DNA of 64,000 nt from contig CAWKBS010000009.1 of assembly GCA_963847985.1 (NCBI GenBank), positions 348,922-412,921 of the forward strand, in the 5' to 3' direction. Made by a program: the position numbers and the translations under genes. This document shows positions 9,398 to 18,207 of this stretch, piece by piece (within the stretch, counting starts at the first letter, position 1; each line of letters starts with the position of its first letter). The notes beneath the pieces are model-generated. The model saw only the letters and a list, made by a program, of their open reading frames with translations, was not told the origin of the DNA and did no database searches. This stretch comes from JAIBJN01 sp963847985. Lineage in GTDB: Bacteria; Actinomycetota; Thermoleophilia; Gaiellales; Gaiellaceae.

Positions 9398-10045
9398 TCA
9401 GCGCGGCGCGCGCTCCGTGTACGCCACCAGGAGCCTGGGATGCAGCGAGGCGTCCGGATACGTGGACGACGGGCCGTAGGGACCCGGCGCGTCGAGCGCC
9501 TCGTCCCCGTCCTGGAGCTTCAACAGGATCCCGTTGTTGGGGAGAAGCTGCCGGTGCCATTCGCGAACGAGCGAGGTCACGTCCCAGACAAGCCACTGCG
9601 GCTCCGCCGGCTCGACGACCACGGCCGTGCCGACGACCCGCTCGTCGAGCTCCGGCTCGCGCTCGCGGAACCAGTTCGCCGACAGGATCCTGTGCGCGTC
9701 AACGACGGCGCCCGGCGGCACGCACGGAGTCGAGCCGCGCGCCGGCGCCACGCAGATCCCGTCGTAGTAGAGCCGAAGCTCGGCGGCCGTGACCGTCGCC
9801 CCGGCCGGGACGGCGTCGAGCGGGAAGCGCAGGGCCGCTCGCCAGGCCTTGTCGCCGGCCCCGCCGAGCGGAAGGCGCGTCCCGTCCTCGCGGAAGCAAC
9901 GCGATTCCCAGTCGTACCCCCAGGTGCACAGGAACGGGAAGGCGACGTCGGCGCTCGGCCGGATCACAGCCGTCGCCGTCGCCGCGCCCGCGGGAGCTGC
10001 GAGGACGGCCGCAGCCAGCACCGCCGGGAGAAAGGCTCGTCGCAT
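9398..10045 (-). CDS. Secreted DNRLRE-type beta-sandwich protein
   Basis: 215 residues from the ATG at 10045, which places a clean signal peptide (MRRAFLPAVLAAAVLAAPAG, cut near AAA/ATA) at the start; the longer frame upstream would bury it. The mature part resembles DNRLRE/CBM96-like domains of extracellular proteins, with AELRLYYDG and the closing WDVTSLVREWHRQL signatures and several Cys/Trp residues. Such domains are found as carbohydrate-binding or surface modules. It ends 3 bp before comEA, so it is probably co-transcribed with the competence genes. A related domain occurs in the protein at the right end of the window. Confidence 0.7.
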   Translation of the reverse strand: MRRAFLPAVLAAAVLAAPAGAATATAVIRPSADVAFPFLCTWGYDWESRCFREDGTRLPLGGAGDKAWRAALRFPLDAVPAGATVTAAELRLYYDGICVAPARGSTPCVPPGAVVDAHRILSANWFREREPELDERVVGTAVVVEPAEPQWLVWDVTSLVREWHRQLLPNNGILLKLQDGDEALDAPGPYGPSSTYPDASLHPRLLVAYTERAPR

Positions 10046-10132
10046 GCCCCGATCCTGGCGGGAGAAAGCGCACGGGTGGCGCACGAAAAGCGCCGAGACC
10101 TGCGCCAAACCGTGACGAGGCAGCGCCGCTGA

Positions 10133-11266
10133 CTAGTCCACGATGCAGGGGCCGGACGGGACCCGGCGCAGCGAGCCGTCGGAGGCGTCCAGCACCAGGT
10201 CGACCGGGACGGCATAGCCGCCGGCACGGTCGCGGGTGCCGCCGAAGATCATCGCCACCACCCGTCCGCGGCGGTCGACGACGGGGCCGCCGCTCTCGCC
10301 GGGCCGCACCGGGCCGCGGAGGGGAACCACCACCCTGGGGCGCGTCCCCCGGCCGTAGGCGTTCGGCGAGAGCACCGTCCGCGACGCCCCCGCGGTCGCC
10401 GCAGACGCCGTCAAGGGGCCGTTCCGCGGATAGCCGAGCAGCGCCACGGGCCGCGAGCGGTCGGCGCGGGTGTTCGTCGCCAGCGGCCCCACATCCAGGC
10501 CGCGGACCCGCATGAGCGCAATGTCGTTCGTCGCGTCGACGTAGACCGGCCGCGCCCGCAGCACCTGCCCGTTGAGGGCGAGGACCCGCGTCGCCTCGTG
10601 GCCGGCGATCACATGGGCGTTCGTGGCCACCAGGCCGGGCCTCACGACCCAACCGGAGCCCTGCGTCCCGACGCCGCAGGCCGTTCCCTGGAGCTTGACG
10701 ACGGACCCCGAGGCGGCGCGGGCGCCCGGGCTCTGGAGGACGCTCGGGTCCGGAGGCGGCAGCGTCTCCTGGAGCCCGGGCAGCAGCGGCAGCGGGTCGA
10801 ACCGGTTGAGCGCCTGCAGCACCCGGTCCGGGGGCATCGCGCTGAGCAGGCGCGGCAGGATCGCCGACGAGCGCACCTCCGCGCGCAGCCCGAGGGCGGG
10901 CTGGTGGAGCGCGACGACCGCGAGGAGCCAGCCGATCGCAAGCGCAATCAGGCCGCCGAGCGCGATGCCGCCGACCCGGTCGACGGCGGCCAGGGGCGGG
11001 TGAGCAGCGAGGAAGAGCCTCACCGGCCGGCCGAGCACACCCGCGGCCGTCCCGAGCACGAAGGCGCCGACGAGCGCCCCGAGTAGGCCGGCCAGCGGCA
11101 GCCACGCGGAGTTCTCCGGGAAGAAGTGCGGGGCCAGGAGCGATCCCAGCACGGCGCCGAGCGCCAGCCCGCCGAGCGAGAGCGCCTGTGCCGCGAGCCC
11201 GCGATGCGCCCCCAGGATGGAGAAGGCCGCGACCCCGAGCAGCAGGAGAACGTCGATGCCGTTCAC
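10133..11266 (-). CDS. marP: MarP-family periplasmic serine protease (CvpA + trypsin-like)
   Basis: 377 residues from a GTG (VNGIDVLLLLGV). An N-terminal CvpA-like domain with about four membrane helices (residues 4-120) is followed by a chymotrypsin-fold protease. The triad is visible as H218 (ATNAHV), D248 (TNDIALM) and S325 (RPGESGGPV). The only two cysteines, C197 and C374, sit where the regulatory disulfide of Mycobacterium tuberculosis MarP joins. In that organism MarP gives acid and oxidative-stress resistance. It follows leuS by 26 bp. The symbol is by family resemblance. Confidence 0.88.
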   Translation of the reverse strand: MNGIDVLLLLGVAAFSILGAHRGLAAQALSLGGLALGAVLGSLLAPHFFPENSAWLPLAGLLGALVGAFVLGTAAGVLGRPVRLFLAAHPPLAAVDRVGGIALGGLIALAIGWLLAVVALHQPALGLRAEVRSSAILPRLLSAMPPDRVLQALNRFDPLPLLPGLQETLPPPDPSVLQSPGARAASGSVVKLQGTACGVGTQGSGWVVRPGLVATNAHVIAGHEATRVLALNGQVLRARPVYVDATNDIALMRVRGLDVGPLATNTRADRSRPVALLGYPRNGPLTASAATAGASRTVLSPNAYGRGTRPRVVVPLRGPVRPGESGGPVVDRRGRVVAMIFGGTRDRAGGYAVPVDLVLDASDGSLRRVPSGPCIVD

Positions 11267-11292
11267 CGTGACAGCGTACGGATGGAGTCCGT

Positions 11293-13737
11293 CTACACGA
11301 CGAGGTTCACGAGCTTGCCCGGGACGACGATCTCCTTGCGGATCTCCTTGCCGTCCACGTGGGCGCGCACGCGCGGGAGCTCCTTCGCGCGCGAGACGAG
11401 CGCGGCCTCGGACAGGCCGACCGGCACCTCGACCTTGTCTCGCACGCGCCCGTTCACCTGCACGACGAGCTCGAACGTGTCCCGCTCGAGCAGCGCCGGA
11501 TCGGCTTGCGGCCAGGGCTCGTCCCACAGGCGCGCACGGCCGAGCCGCTCCCACAGCTCCTCGGCAAGATGGGGCGCGTACGGCTGGATGAGGCTGACCG
11601 CCGCCTCGGTCGCGAAGCGCACCTCGCCGGCCCGGGCCGGGTCGTCCTTGACGTGGTAGATCTCGTTGACCAGCTCGATCACGGCCGCGATCGGCGTGTT
11701 GAACTGGAACCGCCGGGTGATGTCGTCCCCGACCTTGGCGATCGCCTCGTGCGCGCGCCTGACGAGCGGCCCGTCGGGCACGTCCATGGGGCCGCGCTCG
11801 GCGACCTCGAGGCCGACGCGCCAGAGCCGGCCGAGGAAGCGGGTCATGCCCTCGATGCCCGAGTCCTGCCACTCGATGTCGTCCTCGGCCGGGCCCATGT
11901 AGAGGATGTAGAGCCGGACCGAGTCGGCGCCGTGGCTCGCGATCAGGTCGTCGGGGCTGAGGACGTTGCCCTTCGACTTGGACATCTTCGCGCCGAGGTA
12001 GTGGATCATCCCCTGCGTGAAGAGGCGCAGGAACGGCTCGCGGAAGCCGAGCAGCCCCAGGTCGTTCAGCACCTTCACGAAGAAGCGCGCGTAGAGCAGG
12101 TGCAGGATCGCGTGCTCGACGCCGCCGATGTACTGGTTGACCGGGAGCCAGTAGTCGGCGATCTCCCGGTTCCAGGCCTCGCGGTCGTTGCGCGCGTCGC
12201 AGTAGCGGATGAAGTACCAGGACGAGTCGACGAACGTGTCCATCGTGTCCGTCTCGCGGCGCGCCTCGCCGCCGCAGCGCGGGCACGTCGTGTGGACCCA
12301 GTCCTCCGCGGCGGCGAGCGGCGAGCGGCCCTTCGGCAGGTACTCCTCCACCTCGGGGAGTAGGACGGGCAGGTCCTCGTCGGGCACGGGCACCATCCCG
12401 CAGGCGTCGCAGTAGAGGATGGGGATCGGGCAGCCCCAGTAGCGCTGGCGCGAGAGGAGCCAGTCGCGCAGGCGGTAGCTGACGGCGGCCTTCCCGAGGC
12501 TGCGCGAGTCGAGCCACTCGACGATTGCCCGCTTGCCGTCCTCGGCCGGTAGGCCCGTGAACTGCGCCGAGTCGACCAGGCGCTCGTCGTCGGCGTGCGG
12601 GACGTAGCTGCCCTCCTCCCACTCCGCCGCCTCGGGCGCCACGACCACCTTCACCGGAAGCTCGTAGGCCCGCGCGAACTCGAAGTCACGCTCGTCGTGG
12701 GCGGGCACGGCCATGATCGCGCCGGTCCCGTACTCCATGAGGACGTAGTCGGCGACCCAAATCGGGATGCGCTGCTCGTTGACCGGGTTCGTGACGAAGG
12801 CGCCGGTGGGGACGCCGGTCTTCTCCTTCTCCGGGTCGGCGCGCTCGATCGATGAGCGCGCCGCCGCCCGCCGGACGTACTCGAGGACGTCGGCCTCGTG
12901 CGGCGTGCCTTCGACGAGCTTGGGCACGAGCGGGTGCTCGGGCGAAAGCACGAAGAACGTGGCCCCGAAGAGCGTGTCCGGGCGGGTCGTGAACACCGGG
13001 ATCTCCTCGTCCAGTTCCTCGATCCGGAAGACGACCTCCGCCCCCTCGGAGCGGCCGATCCAGTTGCGCTGCATCGTCAGGACGTGCTCGGGCCAGGACT
13101 CGAGCAGGCTCATCTCGTCGAGGAGCCGGTCGGCGTAGGCCGTGATGCGGAAGAACCACTGCTCGAGGTCCCTACGCTCGACCTCGGCACCGCAGCGTTC
13201 ACAGTGGCCGTCGATCACCTGCTCGTTGGCGAGGACGGTCTGGTCGTTGGGGCACCAGTTGACCGGCGCCTCCTTGCGGTAGGCCAGGCCCTGCTCGAAG
13301 AACCGGAGGAAGAGCCACTGCGTCCAGCGGTAGTAGGACGGCTCGTGCGTCGAGACCTCGCGGTCCCAGTCGATCGCCCAGCCCATGCGGTGCATCTGCT
13401 CGCGGATGGCGACGATGTTCCGCTCGGTGACCAGCCGTGGGTGGCCGCCCTCGCGGATGGCGGCGTTCTCGGCGGGAAGGCCGAACGCGTCGTAGCCCAT
13501 CGGCCGCAGCACGCGGAAGCCCATCCGGCGCCGGACGTGGGTGAGCACGTCGCCGAGCGTGTAGTTCTTCACGTGCCCCATGTGGAGCTCGCCGGACGGG
13601 TACGGGAGCATCTCGAGCACGTAGGTGTGCTCCTCGTCCATCTCGCCGGGCGCAGGGTTGGGGACGGAGAACGCGCGCTCGCGCTCCCACACGTCCTGCC
13701 ACTTCAGCTCGATCGTCTCGGGGTCGTAGCGCTCCAT
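11293..13737 (-). CDS. leuS: Leucyl-tRNA synthetase
   Basis: 814-residue class Ia synthetase that charges tRNA-Leu in the cytoplasm. HMGH signature at residues 52-55 (PYPSGELHMGHVKNY), CP1 editing domain in the middle, zinc-like Cys pairs (CPNDQ, CERCG and CDACG), and KMSKS near residue 585 (GAKMSKSKGNV). The length fits the bacterial family. The divergent DUF1028 gene starts 47 bp away. No T-box or leader is visible in this gap. Confidence 0.98.
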   Translation of the reverse strand: MERYDPETIELKWQDVWERERAFSVPNPAPGEMDEEHTYVLEMLPYPSGELHMGHVKNYTLGDVLTHVRRRMGFRVLRPMGYDAFGLPAENAAIREGGHPRLVTERNIVAIREQMHRMGWAIDWDREVSTHEPSYYRWTQWLFLRFFEQGLAYRKEAPVNWCPNDQTVLANEQVIDGHCERCGAEVERRDLEQWFFRITAYADRLLDEMSLLESWPEHVLTMQRNWIGRSEGAEVVFRIEELDEEIPVFTTRPDTLFGATFFVLSPEHPLVPKLVEGTPHEADVLEYVRRAAARSSIERADPEKEKTGVPTGAFVTNPVNEQRIPIWVADYVLMEYGTGAIMAVPAHDERDFEFARAYELPVKVVVAPEAAEWEEGSYVPHADDERLVDSAQFTGLPAEDGKRAIVEWLDSRSLGKAAVSYRLRDWLLSRQRYWGCPIPILYCDACGMVPVPDEDLPVLLPEVEEYLPKGRSPLAAAEDWVHTTCPRCGGEARRETDTMDTFVDSSWYFIRYCDARNDREAWNREIADYWLPVNQYIGGVEHAILHLLYARFFVKVLNDLGLLGFREPFLRLFTQGMIHYLGAKMSKSKGNVLSPDDLIASHGADSVRLYILYMGPAEDDIEWQDSGIEGMTRFLGRLWRVGLEVAERGPMDVPDGPLVRRAHEAIAKVGDDITRRFQFNTPIAAVIELVNEIYHVKDDPARAGEVRFATEAAVSLIQPYAPHLAEELWERLGRARLWDEPWPQADPALLERDTFELVVQVNGRVRDKVEVPVGLSEAALVSRAKELPRVRAHVDGKEIRKEIVVPGKLVNLVV

Positions 13738-13783
13738 CCGACCTGAAACTTAGCGCCGGACGCAGCGATGGCAGAATCGCCGG

Positions 13784-14614
13784 GTGATCTCCACGTACTC
13801 GATCGCGGCGTGCGACCTCGAGGCGCGCGAGTGGGGCGTCGCCGTCCAGTCGAAGTTCCTCGCCGTGGGAGCGGCGGTGCCGGCGGCCGAGCCGGAGGTC
13901 GGGGCGATCGCCACGCAGGCCTGGGCCAACCTCGCCTTTCGGCCGCACGGGCTCGCTCTCCTGAGAGACGGCTACTCGGCGGAAGAGGTGGTGCAGGCGC
14001 TCGTCGGCGGCGACGAGGGGCGCGAGCACCGGCAGGTGGGGGTCGTGGACGCGCACGGGCGGGCGGCCACGTATACCGGCTCGGAGTGCCTGGAGTGGGC
14101 CGGCGGGACGACCGGGCCCGGGTTCGCGGCGCAGGGAAACATCCTCGTCTCGGCCGAGACGGTGGACGCGCTCGCCTCGACCTTCCTCGGCTCCGCCGGG
14201 CGGCCGCTCGCGGAGCGCCTGCTCGCCTGCCTCGCCGCCGCGGAGGCGGCCGGCGGCGACCGCCGCGGCCGCCAGTCGGCCGCGCTCCTCGTCGTGCGGA
14301 AGGACGGCGGCTACGGCGGGACGAGCGACGTGGCCACCGACCTACGGGTCGACGACCATCCGGAGCCGATCGCCGAGCTGGAGCGCATCTACCGCCTGCA
14401 CGACCTCCTCTTCGGGCAGACGCCCGACGAGGAGTGGCTAGACGTGGACGCAGCGCTCGCCGCCGAGCTGGCCGAGCGCCTCACCGCGCTCGGATACCCC
14501 GGAGAGCTGCCGGACGCCCTCGCCGCCTGGGCCGGCACGGAGAACCTCGAGGAGCGGGTTCGCGGCGCCGACCGCATCGACCCCGTCGTCCTCGAGCAGC
14601 TGCGCGGCCGGTAG
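13784..14614 (+). CDS. DUF1028 family protein (Ntn-hydrolase-like)
   Basis: 276 residues from a GTG. The family signature WGVAVQSKFLAVGAAVP near the N-terminus and IATQAWANLAFRPHGLALL after it identify DUF1028, a conserved group related to Ntn hydrolases. The C-terminal half (YRLHDLLFGQTPDEEWLDVD) matches the peptidoglycan-binding-like extension seen in many members. The biochemical role is unknown. It is followed after 21 bp by the LtrA-family gene in the same direction. Confidence 0.85.
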   Translation: MISTYSIAACDLEAREWGVAVQSKFLAVGAAVPAAEPEVGAIATQAWANLAFRPHGLALLRDGYSAEEVVQALVGGDEGREHRQVGVVDAHGRAATYTGSECLEWAGGTTGPGFAAQGNILVSAETVDALASTFLGSAGRPLAERLLACLAAAEAAGGDRRGRQSAALLVVRKDGGYGGTSDVATDLRVDDHPEPIAELERIYRLHDLLFGQTPDEEWLDVDAALAAELAERLTALGYPGELPDALAAWAGTENLEERVRGADRIDPVVLEQLRGR

Positions 14615-14635
14615 CGGCGCTGCGATCATCACGGA

Positions 14636-15805
14636 ATGGAAACCAAGCCGGAGCGGGATCTCGAGCCCGAGGTCGAGGGCGAGGAGGCCGAGCACCCGGT
14701 CACGCCGCTCGAGCTCTTCTTCGACCTCGTCTTCGTCTTCGCCATCACGCAGGTGACCGGCTTCATCTCGGACGACCCCACCTGGGGCGGCATCGGCCGC
14801 GGGCTGCTCATCCTCTCGGCGCTCTGGTTCGCCTGGGGCGCGTACGCCTGGCTCACGAACGAGATCGACCCGAACGAGGGCTCGGCCAGGCTCGCCGTTT
14901 TCGGCGCTATGGCGGCGATGTTCGTGGCCGCGCTGGCCGTGCCCAACGCCTTCGGGGAGGACGCCGTGCTGTTCGGGCTCGCGTATTTCGCCGTCCGCCT
15001 CATGCACATCGTCCTCTTCGCCGAGGCGACGCCGCACGTCGACGTCCGGCAGGCGGCGTTCCGGCTCGCACGCACGGCGATCCCGGGGCCCGCGCTCCTC
15101 ATCGTCGCCGGCTTCCTCGACGGAGGAGCGCAGATCGCCTGCTGGCTCCTCGCACTGGGGATCGACTACGCGGGGCCGTACGTCTTCGGCGTCCGCGGCT
15201 TCGTCGTCTCCGCCGAGCACTTCGCGGAGCGGTACGGCCTGATCGTGATCATCGCGCTGGGCGAGTCGATCGTGGCGATCGGCATCGGCGCCGCCGGGAT
15301 CGAGCTGACGGCGACCGTCGTGATCGCCGCCGTGCTCGGCGTTGCGCTCGCCTGTGCGCTCTGGTGGGCGTACTTCGACATCGTCGCTCTGGTCGCTCGG
15401 AAGAAGCTGATCGAGGCGCGCGGGCACGACCGAGCGCGCCTGGCCCGCGACGCGTACAGCTACCTCCACCTGCCGATGTTCGCGGGCATCGTCCTCATCG
15501 CCCTCGGCGCCAAGAAGGTTCTCGCCAACGTCGACGAGCCGCTCGAGGCGGTGCCGGCCTTCGCGCTCTGCGGGGGCGTGGCCCTCTACCTTTTCAGCCA
15601 CGATCTGATCCGCTACCGGAACGTGCGGACCCTCAACCCGCGTCGCTGCCTGGCTGCGGCCGTCTGCGCCGCGCTGATCCCGGTTGCGACGCGCGTGGAC
15701 GGGGTCGTCGCACTCACGCTTGTCGCAGCCGTCTGCGTCGCGCTGATCGCCCACGAGACGCTGCGCTTCAGGGATCACCGTGCGCGTCTGCGCACGGCCG
15801 CTTGA
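14636..15805 (+). CDS. Low-temperature-requirement A (LtrA) family membrane protein
   Basis: 389 residues with about ten membrane segments. The LtrA signature TPLELFFDLVFVFAITQVTG is at residues 23-42, and a conserved LIVIIALGESIVAIG motif lies in the middle. LtrA was named from a Listeria mutant unable to grow at low temperature; its molecular function is not settled. The N-terminus is acidic. No signal sequence is needed because the first helix starts by residue 25. It ends 12 bp from the convergent small ORF at 15818. Confidence 0.85.
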   Translation: METKPERDLEPEVEGEEAEHPVTPLELFFDLVFVFAITQVTGFISDDPTWGGIGRGLLILSALWFAWGAYAWLTNEIDPNEGSARLAVFGAMAAMFVAALAVPNAFGEDAVLFGLAYFAVRLMHIVLFAEATPHVDVRQAAFRLARTAIPGPALLIVAGFLDGGAQIACWLLALGIDYAGPYVFGVRGFVVSAEHFAERYGLIVIIALGESIVAIGIGAAGIELTATVVIAAVLGVALACALWWAYFDIVALVARKKLIEARGHDRARLARDAYSYLHLPMFAGIVLIALGAKKVLANVDEPLEAVPAFALCGGVALYLFSHDLIRYRNVRTLNPRRCLAAAVCAALIPVATRVDGVVALTLVAAVCVALIAHETLRFRDHRARLRTAA

Positions 15806-15817
15806 GGCGCCGCCCTG

Positions 15818-15976
15818 CTAGGCCGCGGCGGCGCCCCGGACGGCCCTGAACCAGCGCCGCGTCCGGCGCGGACCCTCGACGGCCCGGCGGCCTGTGGCCA
15901 GCGCGTGCTCGCGCTCGAGCTGGGCCTCGATCTGCCGGTGGCGGGTCTCGAACTGGGTGAGGGAGATCTGGGTCAT
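15818..15976 (-). CDS. Possible 52-residue basic small protein
   Basis: A 53-codon ORF, from ATG (MTQISLTQFETRHRQIEAQL) to TAG, is preceded by a strong Shine-Dalgarno AGGAG eight bases before the ATG, which is the main argument that it is translated. The first 30 residues look like an amphipathic helix and the last 20 are Arg/Ala rich (GPRRTRRWFRAVRG). I recognise no family. It is convergent with the LtrA gene and lies downstream of a minus-strand terminator-like hairpin, so it may belong to the same leader-controlled transcript. Confidence 0.5.
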   Translation of the reverse strand: MTQISLTQFETRHRQIEAQLEREHALATGRRAVEGPRRTRRWFRAVRGAAAA

Positions 15977-16322
15977 GAAGAAGGCTCCTGTCTGTTTCCT
16001 GCAGGCATCTTCGCGCCGGCAGAGACTGGGCGCAGTGGGGCGGCCAGGCGTCTCGCAGGACGGTTATCCGCACCGGAAGAACGGGAGGCAGCGGCGAAGC
16101 CGCAACCTCCCTCCCCGTCTCGGCCTGTGCGACTCCGCCGCCGCCGAGAAAAATGCGAGAGCCCGCTGCGGCCAGCGGGCTCTCGCCTTCGTGTAGACCG
16201 GAGCACCGCCTGCGGCAGCGGACTCCTTGTGGCCGTGAAGCTACGGCTTGTATCGGACGGAGCGAGCGCATCCTGGAGTCCCCGAGAGAGGGACTGGCCG
16301 GAGAGGCGCGAAACAGCTGTCC
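15977..16322. other. 346-bp structured intergenic region without a recognisable gene
   Basis: This gap holds several inverted repeats. On the plus strand I find a nested GGGAGG/CCTCCC and GCGGC/GCCGC hairpin at about 16090-16118, the long hairpin at 16155-16186, an imperfect pair GGAG.CCGC at about 16200-16227, GCCGT-GAAGCT-ACGGC at about 16233-16248, and AGTCCC/GGGACT at about 16277-16295. A TTGTGG...TGTATC pair (16229-16234 and 16251-16256, 16-bp spacing) could be the channel promoter. The rest looks like leader RNA in one or both directions. It matches no riboswitch class I can name. Confidence 0.5.
16149..16186 (-). terminator. Intrinsic terminator or attenuator, minus strand
   Basis: A perfect 14-bp stem pairs 16155-16168 (GCGAGAGCCCGCTG) with 16173-16186 around a 4-base loop. 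Read on the minus strand it is followed by A then five T (16153-16149), the form of a rho-independent terminator. On the plus strand there is no U tract. No minus-strand gene lies upstream, since the channel gene is on the plus strand. It therefore ends either an unrecognised small RNA or the leader of the 52-residue ORF at 15818-15976. Confidence 0.7.
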
Positions 16323-16769
16323 ATGCACCTTCACGTCAACCGGCGCTTCGAAATTTGGTACGAGCGATTGACCCTCCCCCGGGCGGTGGCCAGCGTGATC
16401 TCCCTCGCCTTCATCCTCGTCCTGGTGGCAGGAGCCCTGGAGCGGCTTGTCGAGCCCGAGATGTTCCCGAGCCTCGGGGCCGCGTACTGGTGGGCGGTCG
16501 TGACGGTCACGACGGTCGGCTACGGCGACCTCGCCCCGGAGACGACCCAGGGCAGACTCGTGGCCTCGGCGCTGATGCTCACCGGGCTCGGGCTGATCCC
16601 GACGCTGACGAGCGTCACGGTTGCGGTCCTGCTCGGCAAGCGGACCCGCGCCCAGCAGGAGCAGCTCGACCGCCAGGGAAAGGAGCACGCAGCCGCGCTC
16701 GGGCGGATCGAGGCCCAGCTCACCCGGATCAGCGGACCGCAGCCCGGCGGCGCTCCGGAGGCGGGCTAG
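16323..16769 (+). CDS. Two-helix potassium channel protein
   Basis: 148 residues. TM1 is about residues 21-42, then a pore loop with the canonical selectivity filter TVGYG at residues 64-68, then TM2 at about 75-98, then a soluble tail rich in Gln, Arg and Glu that probably forms a coiled coil (RAQQEQLDRQGKEHAAALGR). This is the KcsA-like minimal architecture, a tetrameric K+ channel. The ATG at 16323 is taken because upstream codons lie in the structured leader. No clear Shine-Dalgarno is present. The next gene starts 35 bp downstream. Confidence 0.9.
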   Translation: MHLHVNRRFEIWYERLTLPRAVASVISLAFILVLVAGALERLVEPEMFPSLGAAYWWAVVTVTTVGYGDLAPETTQGRLVASALMLTGLGLIPTLTSVTVAVLLGKRTRAQQEQLDRQGKEHAAALGRIEAQLTRISGPQPGGAPEAG

Positions 16770-16804
16770 AGTTACGCACGGGCGCAACGCGCTCGGGAGG
16801 AGCC

Positions 16805-18040
16805 TTGAGAGACGTCGACCCACGAATCGTCCGGCGCGAAGCGAGGCGGCGGCAGATTCGCCGTCGCCGGCTGACCGCGCTCGCCGGCGTCGCCGTCGGC
16901 CTCGCCTTCGTGAGCGGGCTGGCTGTCGCCTGGGCCGGCCAGGGCCCGGACCCGGATGCCGCCGGCTTCGCCACAGGCGCCGCAAACGAGAACGTCACCG
17001 GGGCCGCTCCGGCGCAGGCGAAGAAACCGCGGAAGCCCTCCAGCCGGACGACGCTCGTGCTCCAGGAAACGCTCGGTGGCGACATCACGCCCAAGTCGGT
17101 CGTCTCGTCGGGAACCGGGCTGATCTTCGCCCAGAACATGATGTACCAGCACTCGGTAACGGTGTACGACGCGACGACGCTCGAGCTCCGGAAGACGATC
17201 TCCGACTCGGTGGACCTCGCGGACTACGGCTACAAGAGCTTTCCGGAGACCAGCCAGGGAGCCCCGGTGGAGGCCGCCTTCTCGTCGGACGGCAAATACG
17301 CCTACGTCTCCAACTATTCGATGTACGGCCCTGGGTTCGGGCCGGAAGGCGACGACGAGTGCACGCCCTCCTCGGGCTACGACGACAGCTTCGTCTACCG
17401 CATCTCGACGGAGACGCTCGAGATCGACGACGCCTACCGCGTCGGCTCGGTCCCGAAGGTCGTTGCCGTGACCCCGGACGGGCGCTACGTGCTGGTGGCC
17501 AACTGGTGCACCTGGGACCTGAGCGTGATCTCCACGACGAAGGGACGCGAGGTGCGCCGAATCCCGATGGGCGAGTACCCGCGCGGGATCGTCGTCTCAC
17601 CGCGGGGAGACGCGGCGTACGTGGCGATCATGGGAGGCGATTACCTCGTCCGCGTCGACCTGGACACGTGGGAGACCTCGAACGTTCCGATCGGCTCCGG
17701 CCCGCGGGCACTCGAGATCGACAAGTCGGGCAGGAAGATCTACGCGACCCTCAACATGGAGGGCACCGTCGCCAAGCTCGACCTGGCATCCGGCCGCGTG
17801 GCCAAGGTGTCGACCGGCGAGCGCCCGCGTAGCCTCGCGCGCGCGGCGGACGGGAAGGCGATCTACGTCGTCAACTACGAGTCCGGCACGGTCAGCAAGC
17901 TCCGCACCTCCAACATGAAGGTCCTGCAGACGGTCGACGCCTGCTACCACCCGATCGGGATCACGTACGACGCCCCGACCCAGCGTGTGTGGGTCGCGTG
18001 CTATGGCGGGGCGCTGCTCGTCTTCGACGACAGCCGCTGA
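16805..18040 (+). CDS. Membrane-anchored YVTN-type beta-propeller protein
   Basis: 411 residues from a TTG that follows a GGAGG box by four bases. A basic N-terminus (RREARRRQIRRRR) precedes one membrane segment (about residues 23-45), so the protein is anchored with its body outside. The body has repeated blades with KSGRKIYATLN, DGKAIYVVNYESGTVSKL and DGRYVLVANWCTWDLSVI motifs, typical of YVTN/40-residue propellers used for binding at the surface. An acidic Cys-containing insert (GDDECTPSS) lies near residue 190. The ligand is unknown. Confidence 0.72.
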   Translation: MRDVDPRIVRREARRRQIRRRRLTALAGVAVGLAFVSGLAVAWAGQGPDPDAAGFATGAANENVTGAAPAQAKKPRKPSSRTTLVLQETLGGDITPKSVVSSGTGLIFAQNMMYQHSVTVYDATTLELRKTISDSVDLADYGYKSFPETSQGAPVEAAFSSDGKYAYVSNYSMYGPGFGPEGDDECTPSSGYDDSFVYRISTETLEIDDAYRVGSVPKVVAVTPDGRYVLVANWCTWDLSVISTTKGREVRRIPMGEYPRGIVVSPRGDAAYVAIMGGDYLVRVDLDTWETSNVPIGSGPRALEIDKSGRKIYATLNMEGTVAKLDLASGRVAKVSTGERPRSLARAADGKAIYVVNYESGTVSKLRTSNMKVLQTVDACYHPIGITYDAPTQRVWVACYGGALLVFDDSR

Positions 18041-18207
18041 CCCGCATTCGACGAGCGGTCGCAGCGGCACACGGTCGACACACGCCGACAAGTGCGCAAC
18101 GGCAAGAAGTGGCGCTTGCTCCCGGTGGAAGAGCGAGCCACGCTCCGGGACACTTCCGGTCGTCCACTGCGGCCGGAGGCCGCCAACAGCGATTCGGGAG
18201 GCTCGAC

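Noticed and set aside
6998..10132. Plus-strand ORF of more than 1000 codons
   Set aside because: It is the complement of comEC, comEA and the DNRLRE gene. Arg/Glu/Gly-rich composition without motifs is typical of high-GC shadow frames.
16190..16325. T-box or S-box (SAM) riboswitch ahead of the channel or the 52-residue ORF
   Set aside because: GAGAGAGGGACTGGCC resembles part of the S-box and AGGCGGTGCTCCGG slightly recalls a T-box, but the diagnostic GGCAACC and GGGTGG.ACCGCG are absent.
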